Below, piece by piece: positions 7,911 through 16,539 of a DNA stretch of 36,706 nucleotides. Positions within the stretch are counted from its first letter, which is position 1. Each line of letters opens with the position of its first letter. The stretch comes from an uncultured Myxococcales bacterium (GTDB lineage: Bacteria; Myxococcota_A; Bradymonadia; UBA4248), in NCBI GenBank assembly GCA_945875805.1, contig CAMCLY010000010.1, positions 1 through 36,706 on the forward strand. Reading direction: 5' to 3'. The translations under genes were made by a program, and so were the position numbers. Under the pieces are notes generated by a model, which was not told the DNA's origin, ran no database searches, and was given only the letters and a program-made list of their open reading frames with translations.

Positions 7911-8630
7911 TCAGTCTTTGAACTTGAAGGAACGGGCGGCGTTGGTACACCAGTTTTTGTCTTCCGCGTACTCGTTCTGGTCGCTGGAACACGTGATGAT
8001 GGCCGTGCGGTTGCCATGAAACAGGAGGGTCTGATCGATTTGAATGACGCGCGTTGGGGTGCGGAACTCGGCCGTAAAGAGGTACGCGTCCCCGGCCGGA
8101 TGGGCGTTGTCAAACGTCGAGTTGAGGACTTTGACGTCGCTGACGTTCATGGTTTCGGCGATGAGGCGTGTGAGGCGTTTCTCGTACGCCTTGGGGGCTT
8201 CTGGGGCGCGCTGTGGCTCGGCGCGCTGGATGATGACCGAAATGCTGCTGACATAGGCCGGGGGCTCTGCGTCAATTTTCATGATGGGTTTGGCGAGTTC
8301 CTCGGCGGGGGTCTTGGGGTCTTCCTTGAGGGTTTCTTTGTTTTTTTCGATGCGGGCGTCGTCTTCGAGGCTGTTGAGCGGGTTTGATGCGTCGTAGTTC
8401 TGAAAAAAGATGACGTCGAAGCGGTCCAGGGACCGCGCGGCGATGTTGCCGGGGAGACTGCTTTTGATGCCCTGGACCGTGGCGTTGTCGACGCGGAACC
8501 AGCCCTTGGGCGGGACGATTGTGTACCCCAGGTTGCTCGTATAGACGCCGGATTCGGCATCAAAACTGCCGGCCACGGCAAAGGAGGGGGCCAAAAAAAG
8601 GAGGCTTGCGAAAAGGAGGCGTTTCATCAT
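7911..8630 (-). CDS. secreted protein of unknown function
   Basis: A 239-residue protein with a clear Sec signal peptide (MMKRLLFASLLFLAPSFAVA, cleavage likely after A20). The mature part begins with a segment like those of small secreted proteins (YTIVPPKGWFRV) and has mixed alpha/beta character; I recognise no catalytic motif. The start at 8630 is followed by a second ATG, and GGGAGAG lies upstream. It is convergent with the YkgJ gene, three bases away, with no terminator between them. The terminator at 8649-8681 isolates it from rpsT upstream, yet only 18 bases separate the two, so its own promoter is not obvious and read-through may be its source of transcription. Confidence 0.75.
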   Translation of the reverse strand: MMKRLLFASLLFLAPSFAVAGSFDAESGVYTSNLGYTIVPPKGWFRVDNATVQGIKSSLPGNIAARSLDRFDVIFFQNYDASNPLNSLEDDARIEKNKETLKEDPKTPAEELAKPIMKIDAEPPAYVSSISVIIQRAEPQRAPEAPKAYEKRLTRLIAETMNVSDVKVLNSTFDNAHPAGDAYLFTAEFRTPTRVIQIDQTLLFHGNRTAIITCSSDQNEYAEDKNWCTNAARSFKFKD

Positions 8631-8648
8631 CTGGGACTCTCCCTTTGG

Positions 8649-8681
8649 AAAAAAAAAAGACAACAGGCATAACCTGTTGTC
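8649..8681 (-). terminator. intrinsic terminator after rpsT
   Basis: Perfect 9-bp stem GACAACAGG/CCTGTTGTC with a 5-base loop, followed on the minus strand by ten T residues. It lies 34 bases beyond the rpsT stop codon. Confidence 0.93.
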
Positions 8682-8715
8682 TCATGATAGCAAAAAATCT
8701 GCAACGGGCAGAAAA

Positions 8716-8979
8716 CTACGCCTTGGCGGAGTTCAGAAGTTTGGCGAGCCGGCTGATCTTGCGGCTGGCGCGTTTGGCGGGAATGATACCCTTGCTGGCG
8801 GCTTTGCTGATGGTCGCGACAGCCTTGCTCAGAGTCTCATTGAGTCCTTCGGCATTGCTGGCCACGGCTTCGCGGAAAGCACGCACGGTGTGTTTGACTT
8901 TGGAACGACCGGCACGGTTACGTTCGGTATGCGCTGCGGTCTGACGAATGCGTTTCATGGCTGATTTATGGTGCGCCAC
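8716..8979 (-). CDS. rpsT: 30S ribosomal protein S20
   Basis: An 87-residue, strongly basic helical protein that binds 16S rRNA. It shows the S20 pattern MAHHKSAMKRIRQTAAHTER and a C-terminal helix IIPAKRASRKISRLAKLLN. The length is normal for the family. The start is GTG at 8979, with GAGGAGAG upstream; a weak start codon is common for rpsT, which in E. coli starts with UUG and is controlled by its own product. A single-gene unit with its own promoter candidate (9050-9078) and terminator. Confidence 0.96.
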   Translation of the reverse strand: MAHHKSAMKRIRQTAAHTERNRAGRSKVKHTVRAFREAVASNAEGLNETLSKAVATISKAASKGIIPAKRASRKISRLAKLLNSAKA

Positions 8980-9049
8980 TTTTCTCTCTCCTCAAATAAT
9001 TCAGTGATGTTGTGCGTTCAAAAAATTGTCCTCGCACAATGAACGCAGG

Positions 9050-9078
9050 CTATTACCAAAGGGCACCTGCGGTGTCAA
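9050..9078 (-). promoter_or_regulatory. candidate rpsT promoter
   Basis: On the minus strand, TTGACA (9078-9073) and TAATAG (9055-9050) are 17 bases apart. TTTGG precedes the -10. About 70 bases separate the -10 from the rpsT GTG. Confidence 0.6.
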
Positions 9079-9094
9079 TCCAATACGGATTTTT

Positions 9095-9370
9095 TTAGGG
9101 ATGCGTGGATTCATGCCTGAAAATGTCGCCCGGCGACTCGACGGCAGCACCGCTAAACGGATCGTAGACCTTCCCATCTTGGATGTCTCCCAGTGCCTGC
9201 ACAAGCAGAAAAACCGCCATCAGAAGCCCAAGCCCGCCAAAAATGCTGTACCCGATATGACGGATTGTTCGGGCCAGCTTTTCCACGCGCGCGGTGTCGT
9301 CCGACAGTTCCCGTGCGCGCGCATCCTCCGAAACCTCGTCGGAATGCGCCTTTATGTTGTCGTCGCTCAT
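9095..9370 (-). CDS. small single-span membrane protein
   Basis: A 91-residue protein of unknown function. The N-terminal ~35 residues are acidic (MSDDNIKAHSDEVSEDARAR). One transmembrane helix follows (HIGYSIFGGLGLLMAVFLLVQAL, roughly residues 38-59), then a short tail with VYDPFSGAAVESPG. The ATG at 9370 has AAAGGA ten bases upstream; a TTG nine bases earlier is too close to that site. It lies upstream of rpsT on the same strand without an obvious terminator between them. Confidence 0.65.
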   Translation of the reverse strand: MSDDNIKAHSDEVSEDARARELSDDTARVEKLARTIRHIGYSIFGGLGLLMAVFLLVQALGDIQDGKVYDPFSGAAVESPGDIFRHESTHP

Positions 9371-9528
9371 CAGTTCCAAGTCCTTTTCAGTATCTCAGGT
9401 CGCGCCACGACGGACTGCGTCATCCGCGCGAACGTCAGTAGCACAAATCACGGGGATTTTTACGGAAAGAGCGGAATTGCCTAACGGCTCTATATATGCC
9501 TTATTCCCCGTTTTCGCCATATCCTGTA

Positions 9529-9534
9529 TATAAT
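9529..9534 (+). promoter_or_regulatory. possible -10 box for the YihY-type gene
   Basis: A consensus TATAAT about 95 bases ahead of the start codon. The matching -35 region is poor. The divergent 260-bp gap 9371-9630 shows nothing else clear. Confidence 0.4.
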
Positions 9535-9630
9535 GGATAGTTGATTTTGGTGAGACTTCTTTTTAGCTCCCTCGCCCCCTCGCCGCCAATGGCACGGCGT
9601 GCCCCCGGGCTGTTATCCTATTCGGAATCC

Positions 9631-11010
9631 ATGGCTAAACTTTCCAGATTATTTGAAACCATCGCGCGCGAACAGAAACGCTACTATTTCAACGAACTCA
9701 AGGGGGAGGGCCGACTCAAGCGTATGTTCTATGCGAGCATGTGCTTTTTTTCCATCCTGTGGTCCGAAGTCAAATCGTTCAAACTGTTTATTCGCGCATC
9801 GAGCGGGACGTACACCACAATGCTTGCGCTTGTCCCCTTCATGATCGTCGGGGCAAGCCTTATCCTGACCTTCAACAAGGAAGTGAACCTGACGGCGCTG
9901 GTTGCCCAGATTAATGAGTACGTCCTCCCTGTGGCGGGCGACACCATCGCCACGTTCCTCAGCGAGAGCCTGGCCAGAACGCTCGACCTCGGTCTCGGAC
10001 CCGTCGGGGTGATATCCCTTTTGGTGACGAGTGTGATGTTGTTTGTCCACGTGGAGGATTGCATCAACGATATCTGGCATGTGACGCGTCCTCGCGCTTT
10101 TTACCTGAGGATCCTGCTTTTTTATGCGATCATCACCCTGGGCCCAATCCTGATTTCTTTCTCGATCTTTCAGGCGACGCAAATCTTTTCGGATGAATTT
10201 ATGTCCGGTGTCGTGGGGGCAACCGTTTGGAAAATCGTCCGCGAGACGTTGCTGACGTCCATCGCGTGTTTTGTCATATTTAAGTTTTTGCCAAATACGC
10301 GCGTTCCCCTGAAATGTGCGGCCATTCCAGCCGTCGTCGTCTCCATCATTCTCGAAGTGTTCAAGCTCGGGTTCAGTTTTTACCTCTCCGTGGCGTTCAC
10401 CAATTCGTCCAACTACAGCATTCTCTATGGGGCTCTCGGAATGATTCCCCTGACGCTGCTCTGGGTCTACATCACGTGGGTCGTCATGCTCCTTGGCGTG
10501 CAGGCATCCTATTGCATGCAGAACATGCGCATCCTTTTGCTGAACAAATTTTATGATGTCGAAAACGAGGCTTCCTGGGTGTTTCTCGGCGCGTATGCCC
10601 CGATCGAGGTCCTGGCCGCACTCGTGCGTCGCCTCTGTGCAGGGGCAGAACCGCCGACGGTGGAGCAGCTTTCGGTGGAGTGCACTTATCCGGCCGCGGC
10701 CATCGAAGCCGTGATGTCGCGCCTCGAACGCCTCGGCGTGGTGCGGATGATCGAAAACGAGTTTGCAAAGACATATATCCTGGCTCGTCCCCTCGACGCG
10801 ATTGTCCTGCACGATGTCATGGCCGGTTTTGACGAATCTTCCCCGCGTGCGCACAAATTTCCTAAAGTCGGGGAACTCGTGACCCAGCTCATCACGGCTC
10901 AGGATCAAATCCTCGGAAACAGCAACGCCAATGTGTTGCGCGAGGACGGCGTCGTACTCAAGGATATCGGCAACGATCCCACAAAAAATCTTCATGTCGA
11001 CGAAGGGTAG
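9631..11010 (+). CDS. YihY/BrkB-family inner membrane protein
   Basis: A 459-residue multi-span membrane protein of the family once misnamed ribonuclease BN; the real function is unknown. About six hydrophobic helices lie between residues ~30 and ~300. Family segments are visible: TYTTMLALVPFMIVGASLILTF, the polar HVEDCINDIWHVTRPRAFYLR before a helix, and YGALGMIPLTLLWVYITWVVMLLGVQ. The C-terminal ~130 residues are soluble and look like a winged-helix extension (PPTVEQLSVECTYPAAAIEA, MSRLERLGVVR), as in longer members. I chose the ATG at 9631 (MAKLSRLFETIAREQ); the ribosome binding site is weak, and an ATG at 9589 is also in frame. Confidence 0.85.
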   Translation: MAKLSRLFETIAREQKRYYFNELKGEGRLKRMFYASMCFFSILWSEVKSFKLFIRASSGTYTTMLALVPFMIVGASLILTFNKEVNLTALVAQINEYVLPVAGDTIATFLSESLARTLDLGLGPVGVISLLVTSVMLFVHVEDCINDIWHVTRPRAFYLRILLFYAIITLGPILISFSIFQATQIFSDEFMSGVVGATVWKIVRETLLTSIACFVIFKFLPNTRVPLKCAAIPAVVVSIILEVFKLGFSFYLSVAFTNSSNYSILYGALGMIPLTLLWVYITWVVMLLGVQASYCMQNMRILLLNKFYDVENEASWVFLGAYAPIEVLAALVRRLCAGAEPPTVEQLSVECTYPAAAIEAVMSRLERLGVVRMIENEFAKTYILARPLDAIVLHDVMAGFDESSPRAHKFPKVGELVTQLITAQDQILGNSNANVLREDGVVLKDIGNDPTKNLHVDEG

Positions 11011-11101
11011 GGGACTCGGGCATTTTTTCGCACTGGGGCCTGTCGGGCGGTGGCTTCAGTTTGGGTGGGCTTGGGACGGTGGGGGATAAAGGGATTTCGC
11101 G

Positions 11102-13555
11102 ATGCATGGTTTTGGACGCTGGTACGCATGGTTCTTGGGATTGACGGTGATGTGGGGGGCAAACGCCGGGCTGGCGTGTGCCGGTGAACCCGTCGAAATG
11201 TTGGACGAAACGCATGTGCAGCGCGCACAGACGATGGGGGATTTTTCGTGGTCTTCGGAGACAGGTCTTTGGCTTCGCACGGTGACGATGCGCACCAATC
11301 ATTTCTGGGTGGCGTCCGGACAGGGGGGCAGGGACGGCATTCTTCGGGCGACGTTGCGGTTGGGAAAGCGCCCGGACGGTTCGGTGATGTTCCGCGCGCG
11401 TTTTCCCGAACGCCTCGACGAAGTCGACGGATACAGCGTGTCGTTTGAACGCAACCGCGTCGTGATGCATCGCTGGGAAGGCGGATACGCGGCCCCGGTG
11501 ACGCAGGAAGTCAAGATGAAGCCCGTGCCCGCCGAGGTGCGCCTCGAAGTGAAAATGTCCGGGCCGCATGTCGAGGCCCGCGTCTGGAATGCCAAAAACG
11601 ACATGGAGGTGGCGCATCTCGTGATGGACGATGCGGCTTCTGTCGGAGGCACCGGGCTGGGGTATCGCGTCCACAAAAAACAGGATTCCAAATCGTCATT
11701 GCGGACGCTGTCGTTTGAACCGTCAGACGTGGAGACAGGACTCGCGCGCGAGGTGTCGTCCGATCCGGACGCCTATCTCCGGCAACACCCATGGAACTAT
11801 GTCGCCGTGCCGCGTGAGCGTGGAAAAAAAACGCCCGGGCCGTCCGGATGTTCTGCGGTACGCGACACGGTCATTCCCCAATATGACCTCTATCGGTGTG
11901 CCCACGACGCCATGATGGGACTTGTCGATGCACGGCGCCGCCTGCCGGCGGGATGGTTCTGGTCGGAGCCCCGGGCGGCGTTCACCGACTCGGAGTTTCG
12001 GCGCGCAGCCCGGGATCTCGACTGCGCCGTGCCGATGCACTGCGATAAGCAGGCGCGTTTGAACCCCAATCGAAGTGCCAAGGATGCCGACATGATCCAG
12101 GCTTATCTCGACGCCTATCTGCCGGTGTGCCGACGCCGTATTTCGCATGTGCGGATTGAAACTCTGGGCAGGACGTATCTTGGACATGAGATGCGCGCCA
12201 TCGTGCTGTCAAACGCGGATCCCGCACGCCCCGTGCCCAGGGTGATGTTCAACGGCGCGCATCACGGCATCGAACTCCTCGCCAGCGATATGGCGTTCGA
12301 CGTGCTGGAACAACTTTGCGAGTCGGAGGACGAAGACGCGCGGGCAAGGTATGACGCCGTGTTGCGCGATGCCGAAATCTGGATTTTGCCGACGGTCAAT
12401 CTCGACGGCGTCGATTTGTTTTTTCACGTCTCGAATCACCTTGGCCGCAAGAATGGACGTGGCGTGTTTCAACCCTGGCCGCAGGACTCGGCCCAGATGG
12501 CGTGGCCCGACAAAGTCGGCGCGCGTGTCGCGCGAACTTCGGCCTATTATCGATACCGGCCCAATCGGGTGGCCGTCGGCGCAGGCGTCGACATCAACCG
12601 CAACTATCCCCTTAAATGGGGCGCCACCGGGGAAGTCTCCTCGTCTTCCAGACCTCGCGATTACTGGTACCGCGGTTCGACGCCCGCTTCGGAGCCCGAA
12701 ATTCAGTCCATGATGAACGCTTTTCATGTCCAGCAGTTCGTCTCGTCGATAAGTTTTCACACCGTTTCGACCAAAATTCTTTCCCCCTATTCCATCGATG
12801 CGCTCGCCAATCCCCCTCATGATCAGGACGTGGCGTGGCAACTCGCCCTCAAGATGGCCGAAGCGGCCGGCGTTCAGGTCAATGGCAAACCTTACGAGGT
12901 CGTTAAAAATCTCTACTCGGTCGACGGGACCGATCAGGACTGGTTCAGGATGATGGCCGGGACGACGGCCTATCTCATCGAGGGGCCGCTCCACAACCCC
13001 ACGGGGGAAAAACGCACGCAGGCGCTCGCGACGACGCGCCCGGCATGGGAGGTCTTTCTGGAGGCCGCGCGACGCGCCACCGTCGTCCGCGTGCGCGACA
13101 CAGAGGGAAATCCCGTCGTCGCAGCCGTCGAGTACAGCGACATCCCACGCCTGAACGGCGAAGTCTGGACGACGCGTCCGCAGGACGGAACGCACGCCAT
13201 GTTGTGCTCCGGACCGCGCACGGTGACGGTCGCGTTCGCCGACGGAAGAACGGTCGTCAAAAAAGCCAAATGCCCACAAAATCGGGTCGAAGTGATCGAT
13301 GTCGTCTTTGACGGCGAAACCCGGGCCCCATCGCCACTCCGGGCATGGAAAACTTTCGGGGTGGACGCGTCCCTGGTGGGGGTCGACGCTCGGTGTGACC
13401 TGGAACGCGGATACATGCCGCATCTGCCGGCGCTGAGGTATTGCCGAATCCTCGGGCAGTGCGTCGATGTCGGCATGACCATGCACATCGCCGGCGTGCG
13501 CTGGACGTGCCGCCCGGGCGAAAATCCCTATGGATGGACGATGGTACAGGAGTGA
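11102..13555 (+). CDS. secreted M14-family zinc carboxypeptidase
   Basis: An 817-residue exported metallopeptidase. A signal peptide covers about residues 1-27. Residues ~45-205 look like a beta-sandwich domain, and the M14 catalytic domain spans about 340-660. Zinc ligands are His388 and Glu391 in the GAHHGIE motif and His553 in SFHT. The substrate-binding DINRNYP motif is at 497-503, and the catalytic Glu627 is in YLIEGP. The set is complete, so the enzyme should be active on C-terminal residues of peptides or muropeptides; the substrate cannot be told. A C-terminal beta domain (~660-745, VVRVRDTEGNPVVAAVEYSD) resembles a carboxypeptidase regulatory fold. The ATG at 11102 has AAAGGG upstream. 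It lies 91 bases after the YihY-type gene on the same strand. Confidence 0.92.
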   Translation: MHGFGRWYAWFLGLTVMWGANAGLACAGEPVEMLDETHVQRAQTMGDFSWSSETGLWLRTVTMRTNHFWVASGQGGRDGILRATLRLGKRPDGSVMFRARFPERLDEVDGYSVSFERNRVVMHRWEGGYAAPVTQEVKMKPVPAEVRLEVKMSGPHVEARVWNAKNDMEVAHLVMDDAASVGGTGLGYRVHKKQDSKSSLRTLSFEPSDVETGLAREVSSDPDAYLRQHPWNYVAVPRERGKKTPGPSGCSAVRDTVIPQYDLYRCAHDAMMGLVDARRRLPAGWFWSEPRAAFTDSEFRRAARDLDCAVPMHCDKQARLNPNRSAKDADMIQAYLDAYLPVCRRRISHVRIETLGRTYLGHEMRAIVLSNADPARPVPRVMFNGAHHGIELLASDMAFDVLEQLCESEDEDARARYDAVLRDAEIWILPTVNLDGVDLFFHVSNHLGRKNGRGVFQPWPQDSAQMAWPDKVGARVARTSAYYRYRPNRVAVGAGVDINRNYPLKWGATGEVSSSSRPRDYWYRGSTPASEPEIQSMMNAFHVQQFVSSISFHTVSTKILSPYSIDALANPPHDQDVAWQLALKMAEAAGVQVNGKPYEVVKNLYSVDGTDQDWFRMMAGTTAYLIEGPLHNPTGEKRTQALATTRPAWEVFLEAARRATVVRVRDTEGNPVVAAVEYSDIPRLNGEVWTTRPQDGTHAMLCSGPRTVTVAFADGRTVVKKAKCPQNRVEVIDVVFDGETRAPSPLRAWKTFGVDASLVGVDARCDLERGYMPHLPALRYCRILGQCVDVGMTMHIAGVRWTCRPGENPYGWTMVQE

Positions 13556-13559
13556 CGCG

Positions 13560-13605
13560 TTTTTTTAGGGGGAGAGGACTCCGCCTCCCCCCCCCCAAAA
13601 AAAAC
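13560..13605. terminator. inverted repeat between convergent genes
   Basis: A G-rich arm (TTTTTTTAGGGGGAG) faces a C-rich arm ending in eight A residues, with a 9-10 base loop. The A/T tracts would extend the stem rather than follow it, so the layout is not a classic U-tailed terminator. It lies between two convergent stop codons and probably serves both. Confidence 0.5.
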
Positions 13606-13606
13606 A

Positions 13607-15550
13607 CTATCCGCCCGTGGCAGAGGCACCGCACGCGGTGTCGTCGGCGTCGCACAGATGAACGCCAAAGAGGTATGTGCCCGCGGACGTATTGCTGCCG
13701 TCGTTGTTGCACGTATCGACGACGAAATAGTACGTGCCGGGCGAAAGCGTGGCTTCCACCCAGCGGTTCCCGCACGCGAGGCTCGCGTCCTTGCTGAGCG
13801 ATTTCAGCAGATGAATGTCGACATCGACATCGGTGCGGCTGGCCGCAAACGCGCGAATTTTGACCGAAGACGCCACTTCAAGCCGATACACCCTCTCGGG
13901 ACCGTATTCTCCGGTCGTCCGGCAAGCGTAGGTGTTGAATTTTTTCTCGCCACCGACGGTCGACGCCATGTGCGTGTAAGGCAGGCTCGTGATGAGGTAG
14001 GGATCGGCGTGGGTGCCGCTGCCCTCAAAGGGAATGATGTCGTCCGTCGCGCCGGAACCCAGCGTCAACGCGCGCCATGCGCGCGCCAGCATCTCGATGG
14101 CATAACGGTTGCGCCGATTGGCCCCTTTGGCGAGTCCCGCCGACGTAAAGTCACAGCCATAATTGATGGCACTGTGATGCACGCCGTCCGATCCAAGACC
14201 AAATCCCGAGATGTCGGAATGCGACAGCTGCAAATCGTAAAACGGGATCTGATAGTACTCGGCGATGCCGCGAGATACCGCACTGAACGTCGTGACATAG
14301 TGCTTGGGCTGTGTCGCCCCGAGCGAGGCATAATCGGTCCGCCACCCCGTGCCGATGAGAAGCGGGATGGTGCCCCCGTCCATGAGCACGCCAAGACCGT
14401 CGAGGACTTTGTTGTAATACTTTTCGAGCGTCGCCATGTACTGCGTCGTCGTGCTGTAGGCGCCCATGTCGTTGGTCCCGTAATCGTAAAACGCAAAACG
14501 CGGATTCGTCGTCTGGAGTTCCTGATCGAGCTTGGTGCGCCCGTTCCCCATGAGCCATGTGGCCGTCATCCCCACGACCGCGACGGCGGAATCCCGGTTA
14601 AACGCATCAAACGACGACTGAAACGCCGATACGGCATCCTCGACCTTCAGGCCGTTGAGGTTGTATCCCGAGTGCTTCGGACTGCTGGTCGAAAAACAGT
14701 ACATAAAAACCGACCCCGGCGCAAAATGCGAATCGCCGACTTTAATAAAACTCTTGTCGTTTCGTGCTGCATTTTTACCAGAAATCTCCTTCATTTTTTG
14801 CACGACATACGGCGTCATGGGCGACAAAATCCGCGTCCCCAGATACCGCGTGGCCTGAGGGGCACTTTTGCACGCGCCGCCCTGGCATCCATACTCGCAC
14901 GCCGTCACCGGCCCCCATTCCGTGCATCCGTCGCTCCCAATCCGGCACATCCTGACGCCCGCCCCCTCGCATGCCGACTCCCCCATCGTGCAGGCATCGG
15001 CACACGCCTCGACACACGCGCCGTCGGAACACTTTCCGCCTGGACACGCCGTCACCGGCCCCCATTCCGTGCATCCGTCGCTCCCGGTCTGGCATGTCCT
15101 GACGCCCGCCCCCTCGCATTCCGCCTCCCCCAATGTGCAGGCATCGTCACACGCCTCCACGCATTGCCCGGCCTCGCATCCCGACGCACACGGCTGAGGC
15201 GCAGACCATTCCAGGCATTCGTCGTCGTCAAAATTGCTGCACTTGCGGAACGCCGCGACATCCTCGGTACACTCCAGCGCCCCCATCTCCGGGCATTCGT
15301 CGCGACATGCCTCCTCTTGTGCCTCGCACGTGCCATTTTTGCACACCGCATCCCCCTCACACGCGCGGACACTCCACGTCACACATCCTTTCCCGTCCTC
15401 GCGGCATGTTTTCACTTTTTCGCCCTCGCACAAGGACTCGCCGACGACGCACACGCGGTCACACGTCGTCTCTCCGCCGGTTGTCACGACGATCGCCTCG
15501 TCGGAACACGCCGCCAGCCCTGCTGCCAATACCCATAACGCACGTTTCAT
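13607..15550 (-). CDS. Cys-repeat SGNH-hydrolase lipoprotein
   Basis: A 647-residue lipoprotein. The signal MKRALWVLAAGLAAC ends in lipidated Cys15. Residues ~30-225 hold about four Cys-rich repeats of roughly 45-50 residues (pattern CxxxCxxGxxxC ... TC ... GCxxW ... AC), a module seen in secreted proteins of myxobacteria-like lineages. Residues ~265-490 form an SGNH/GDSL-type hydrolase: the GDSH motif gives Ser274, YGTND gives Asn360, and DGVHH gives Asp455 and His458. An esterase on a surface or secreted glycan is likely; the substrate is unknown. The C-terminal ~130 residues look like a pre-peptidase C-terminal beta domain (VYRLEVASSVKIRAF, LSPGTYYFVVDT). The ATG at 15550 has GGAGG seven bases upstream. 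Confidence 0.85.
   Translation of the reverse strand: MKRALWVLAAGLAACSDEAIVVTTGGETTCDRVCVVGESLCEGEKVKTCREDGKGCVTWSVRACEGDAVCKNGTCEAQEEACRDECPEMGALECTEDVAAFRKCSNFDDDECLEWSAPQPCASGCEAGQCVEACDDACTLGEAECEGAGVRTCQTGSDGCTEWGPVTACPGGKCSDGACVEACADACTMGESACEGAGVRMCRIGSDGCTEWGPVTACEYGCQGGACKSAPQATRYLGTRILSPMTPYVVQKMKEISGKNAARNDKSFIKVGDSHFAPGSVFMYCFSTSSPKHSGYNLNGLKVEDAVSAFQSSFDAFNRDSAVAVVGMTATWLMGNGRTKLDQELQTTNPRFAFYDYGTNDMGAYSTTTQYMATLEKYYNKVLDGLGVLMDGGTIPLLIGTGWRTDYASLGATQPKHYVTTFSAVSRGIAEYYQIPFYDLQLSHSDISGFGLGSDGVHHSAINYGCDFTSAGLAKGANRRNRYAIEMLARAWRALTLGSGATDDIIPFEGSGTHADPYLITSLPYTHMASTVGGEKKFNTYACRTTGEYGPERVYRLEVASSVKIRAFAASRTDVDVDIHLLKSLSKDASLACGNRWVEATLSPGTYYFVVDTCNNDGSNTSAGTYLFGVHLCDADDTACGASATGG
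14901..15194 (-). repeat. 147-bp tandem duplication inside the lipoprotein gene
   Basis: Two neighbouring units (from 14901 and from 15048) are nearly identical over most of their length. They encode two 49-residue Cys modules that both carry CEGAGVR and GSDGCTEWGPVTAC. The two remaining modules are more divergent, which suggests a recent duplication or gene conversion. Confidence 0.8.
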
Positions 15551-15654
15551 CACGCAACCTCCAAGGTCAGAAGGGTCAATCCATGGCGAGTATGTACTCC
15601 ATTTTTCGGCGCATTTTGAGGGAAACCCTGGAGGATGGTTTTTTCATGGATGGG

Positions 15655-15742
15655 GGGGCGCTGTCGGGGCCCTGTGGCCCCGATACGCGCCGCCCTGCGC
15701 GCTCCTATGTGCTCGCCTGCGTCTGCGCGCATACGGAGCGCG
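15655..15742 (-). repeat. bulged palindromic element pair (P4, P5)
   Basis: P4 (15655-15695): TGT pairs with ATA through one G-U pair, inner stem TCGGGGCC/GGCCCCGA, unpaired C at 15686. P5 (15698-15742): perfect 8-bp outer stem CGCGCTCC/GGAGCGCG, unpaired C at 15734, inner stem TATGTGC/GCGCATA with one wobble and a long 14-base loop. Part of the 347-bp gene-free gap 15551-15897. Confidence 0.7.
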
Positions 15743-15783
15743 AATCCCGTGTGTGGGGGGGGGCTTTGCCCCCCATCTGCAAA

Positions 15784-15862
15784 GGCCAGGCGTATCGTCC
15801 CCTTCGGGGGCGATAGCCTGGCCGGACGCGCGTATCGTCCCCGGAGGGGCGATAGCGCGGCC
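15784..15862 (+). repeat. bulged palindromic element pair (P6, P7)
   Basis: P6 (15784-15823): perfect 8-bp outer stem GGCCAGGC/GCCTGGCC, unpaired G at 15792, inner stem TATCG/CGATA with an adjoining CCCC/GGGG. P7 (15824-15862) follows with no gap: outer stem CGCGC/GCGCG, unpaired G at 15832, inner stem TATCGTCCCC facing GGGGCGATA. It lies 36 bases beyond the stop of the outer-membrane-like gene, in the orientation expected for that gene's transcript, but no T tract follows. Confidence 0.8.
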
Positions 15863-15897
15863 AACCGCATCACGCAAACGCGCGTCAAGACGCATGT

Positions 15898-16494
15898 TCA
15901 GAACGCAACCCCGACCAAAAGTTCGAGGACGGGAAGCTGTGTTTCGCGTCCAAAGAGGGTCTCAAAATCGTCGTACACGGGGAACCATGCGGTGACGCCA
16001 AAGACGGGCTGGACAGACGGGGAGGCGATGGGGCGGGCGAACAGGCCGCAACCGCCCGAGATGTCGAGGATTCCCGCACGTGCGCGAGTGAAGTACGTCC
16101 TTGCCTGGAGGGCGACGCGCAACGCCAGAAGGCGCGAGGGCGGGTGGACTTCAAAGGCCGCGTAGAGGCCGATTCCGCCGAAGTGCGAGGTCGACAGGGC
16201 GCGGTTGTGGGTGCGGTAGGAAAAATCGCCGTCGAGGGCGGCAAGCCAGGCGACCTGAAGCGCGCCGTGGATCGAAAACCAGGGATTCGGCGTCCACCCC
16301 AGACCGAGATAGACAGAGGGAATCCATGCGGCAAAACGGCGGTCGTGTTCGTCGAGCGTGGGGCGGTGGGCCAGCGAGAGGCCGGTTTCGAGGGAGGCCG
16401 TCGTGACGCATGAGGCGGGGGCTGCCTTGGCCTGGGCGGGCATTGCGAGCAGGATAAGGGCAAACGCGGCGAACAGGGGGTAAAGTCGTGACAT
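15898..16494 (-). CDS. probable small outer-membrane beta-barrel protein
   Basis: A 198-residue exported protein of unknown role. The signal peptide is MSRLYPLFAAFALILLAMPAQA. The rest alternates hydrophobic and polar residues in strand-like segments with aromatic girdles (VYLGLGWTPNPWFSIHGALQ, FGGIGLYAAFEVHPP, VFGVTAWFPVYDDF). The protein ends in LLVGVAF, a C-terminal Phe typical of proteins inserted by the BAM machinery. An 8-strand barrel would fit the length. There is no clear ribosome binding site, and the ATG lies only about 16 bases after the T tract of the tRNA-Trp terminator, so its own promoter is not visible. Confidence 0.65.
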   Translation of the reverse strand: MSRLYPLFAAFALILLAMPAQAKAAPASCVTTASLETGLSLAHRPTLDEHDRRFAAWIPSVYLGLGWTPNPWFSIHGALQVAWLAALDGDFSYRTHNRALSTSHFGGIGLYAAFEVHPPSRLLALRVALQARTYFTRARAGILDISGGCGLFARPIASPSVQPVFGVTAWFPVYDDFETLFGRETQLPVLELLVGVAF

Positions 16495-16507
16495 GGCCGG
16501 ATAAAAT

Positions 16508-16538
16508 AAAAAAAGCTCCCTGAAAACAGGGAGCTTTT
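16508..16538 (-). terminator. intrinsic terminator after tRNA-Trp
   Basis: 12-bp stem AAAAGCTCCCTG/CAGGGAGCTTTT with an AAAA loop in + strand coordinates. On the minus strand it begins just behind the tRNA 3' end and is followed by a T-rich stretch. It could act in both directions. Confidence 0.9.
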
Positions 16539-16539
16539 A

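Noticed and set aside
9649-10995. 448-codon minus-strand frame opposite the YihY-type gene.
   Set aside because: The product is His/Asp/Arg-rich with no domain; the plus strand encodes a clear membrane protein.
12209-13486. 425-codon minus-strand frame opposite the M14 peptidase.
   Set aside because: It is a shadow frame; the plus strand keeps the complete set of M14 active-site residues.
15655-15862. The palindromes read as a CRISPR array.
   Set aside because: Units differ in sequence, come in twos, lack spacers of constant length, and no cas gene is present.
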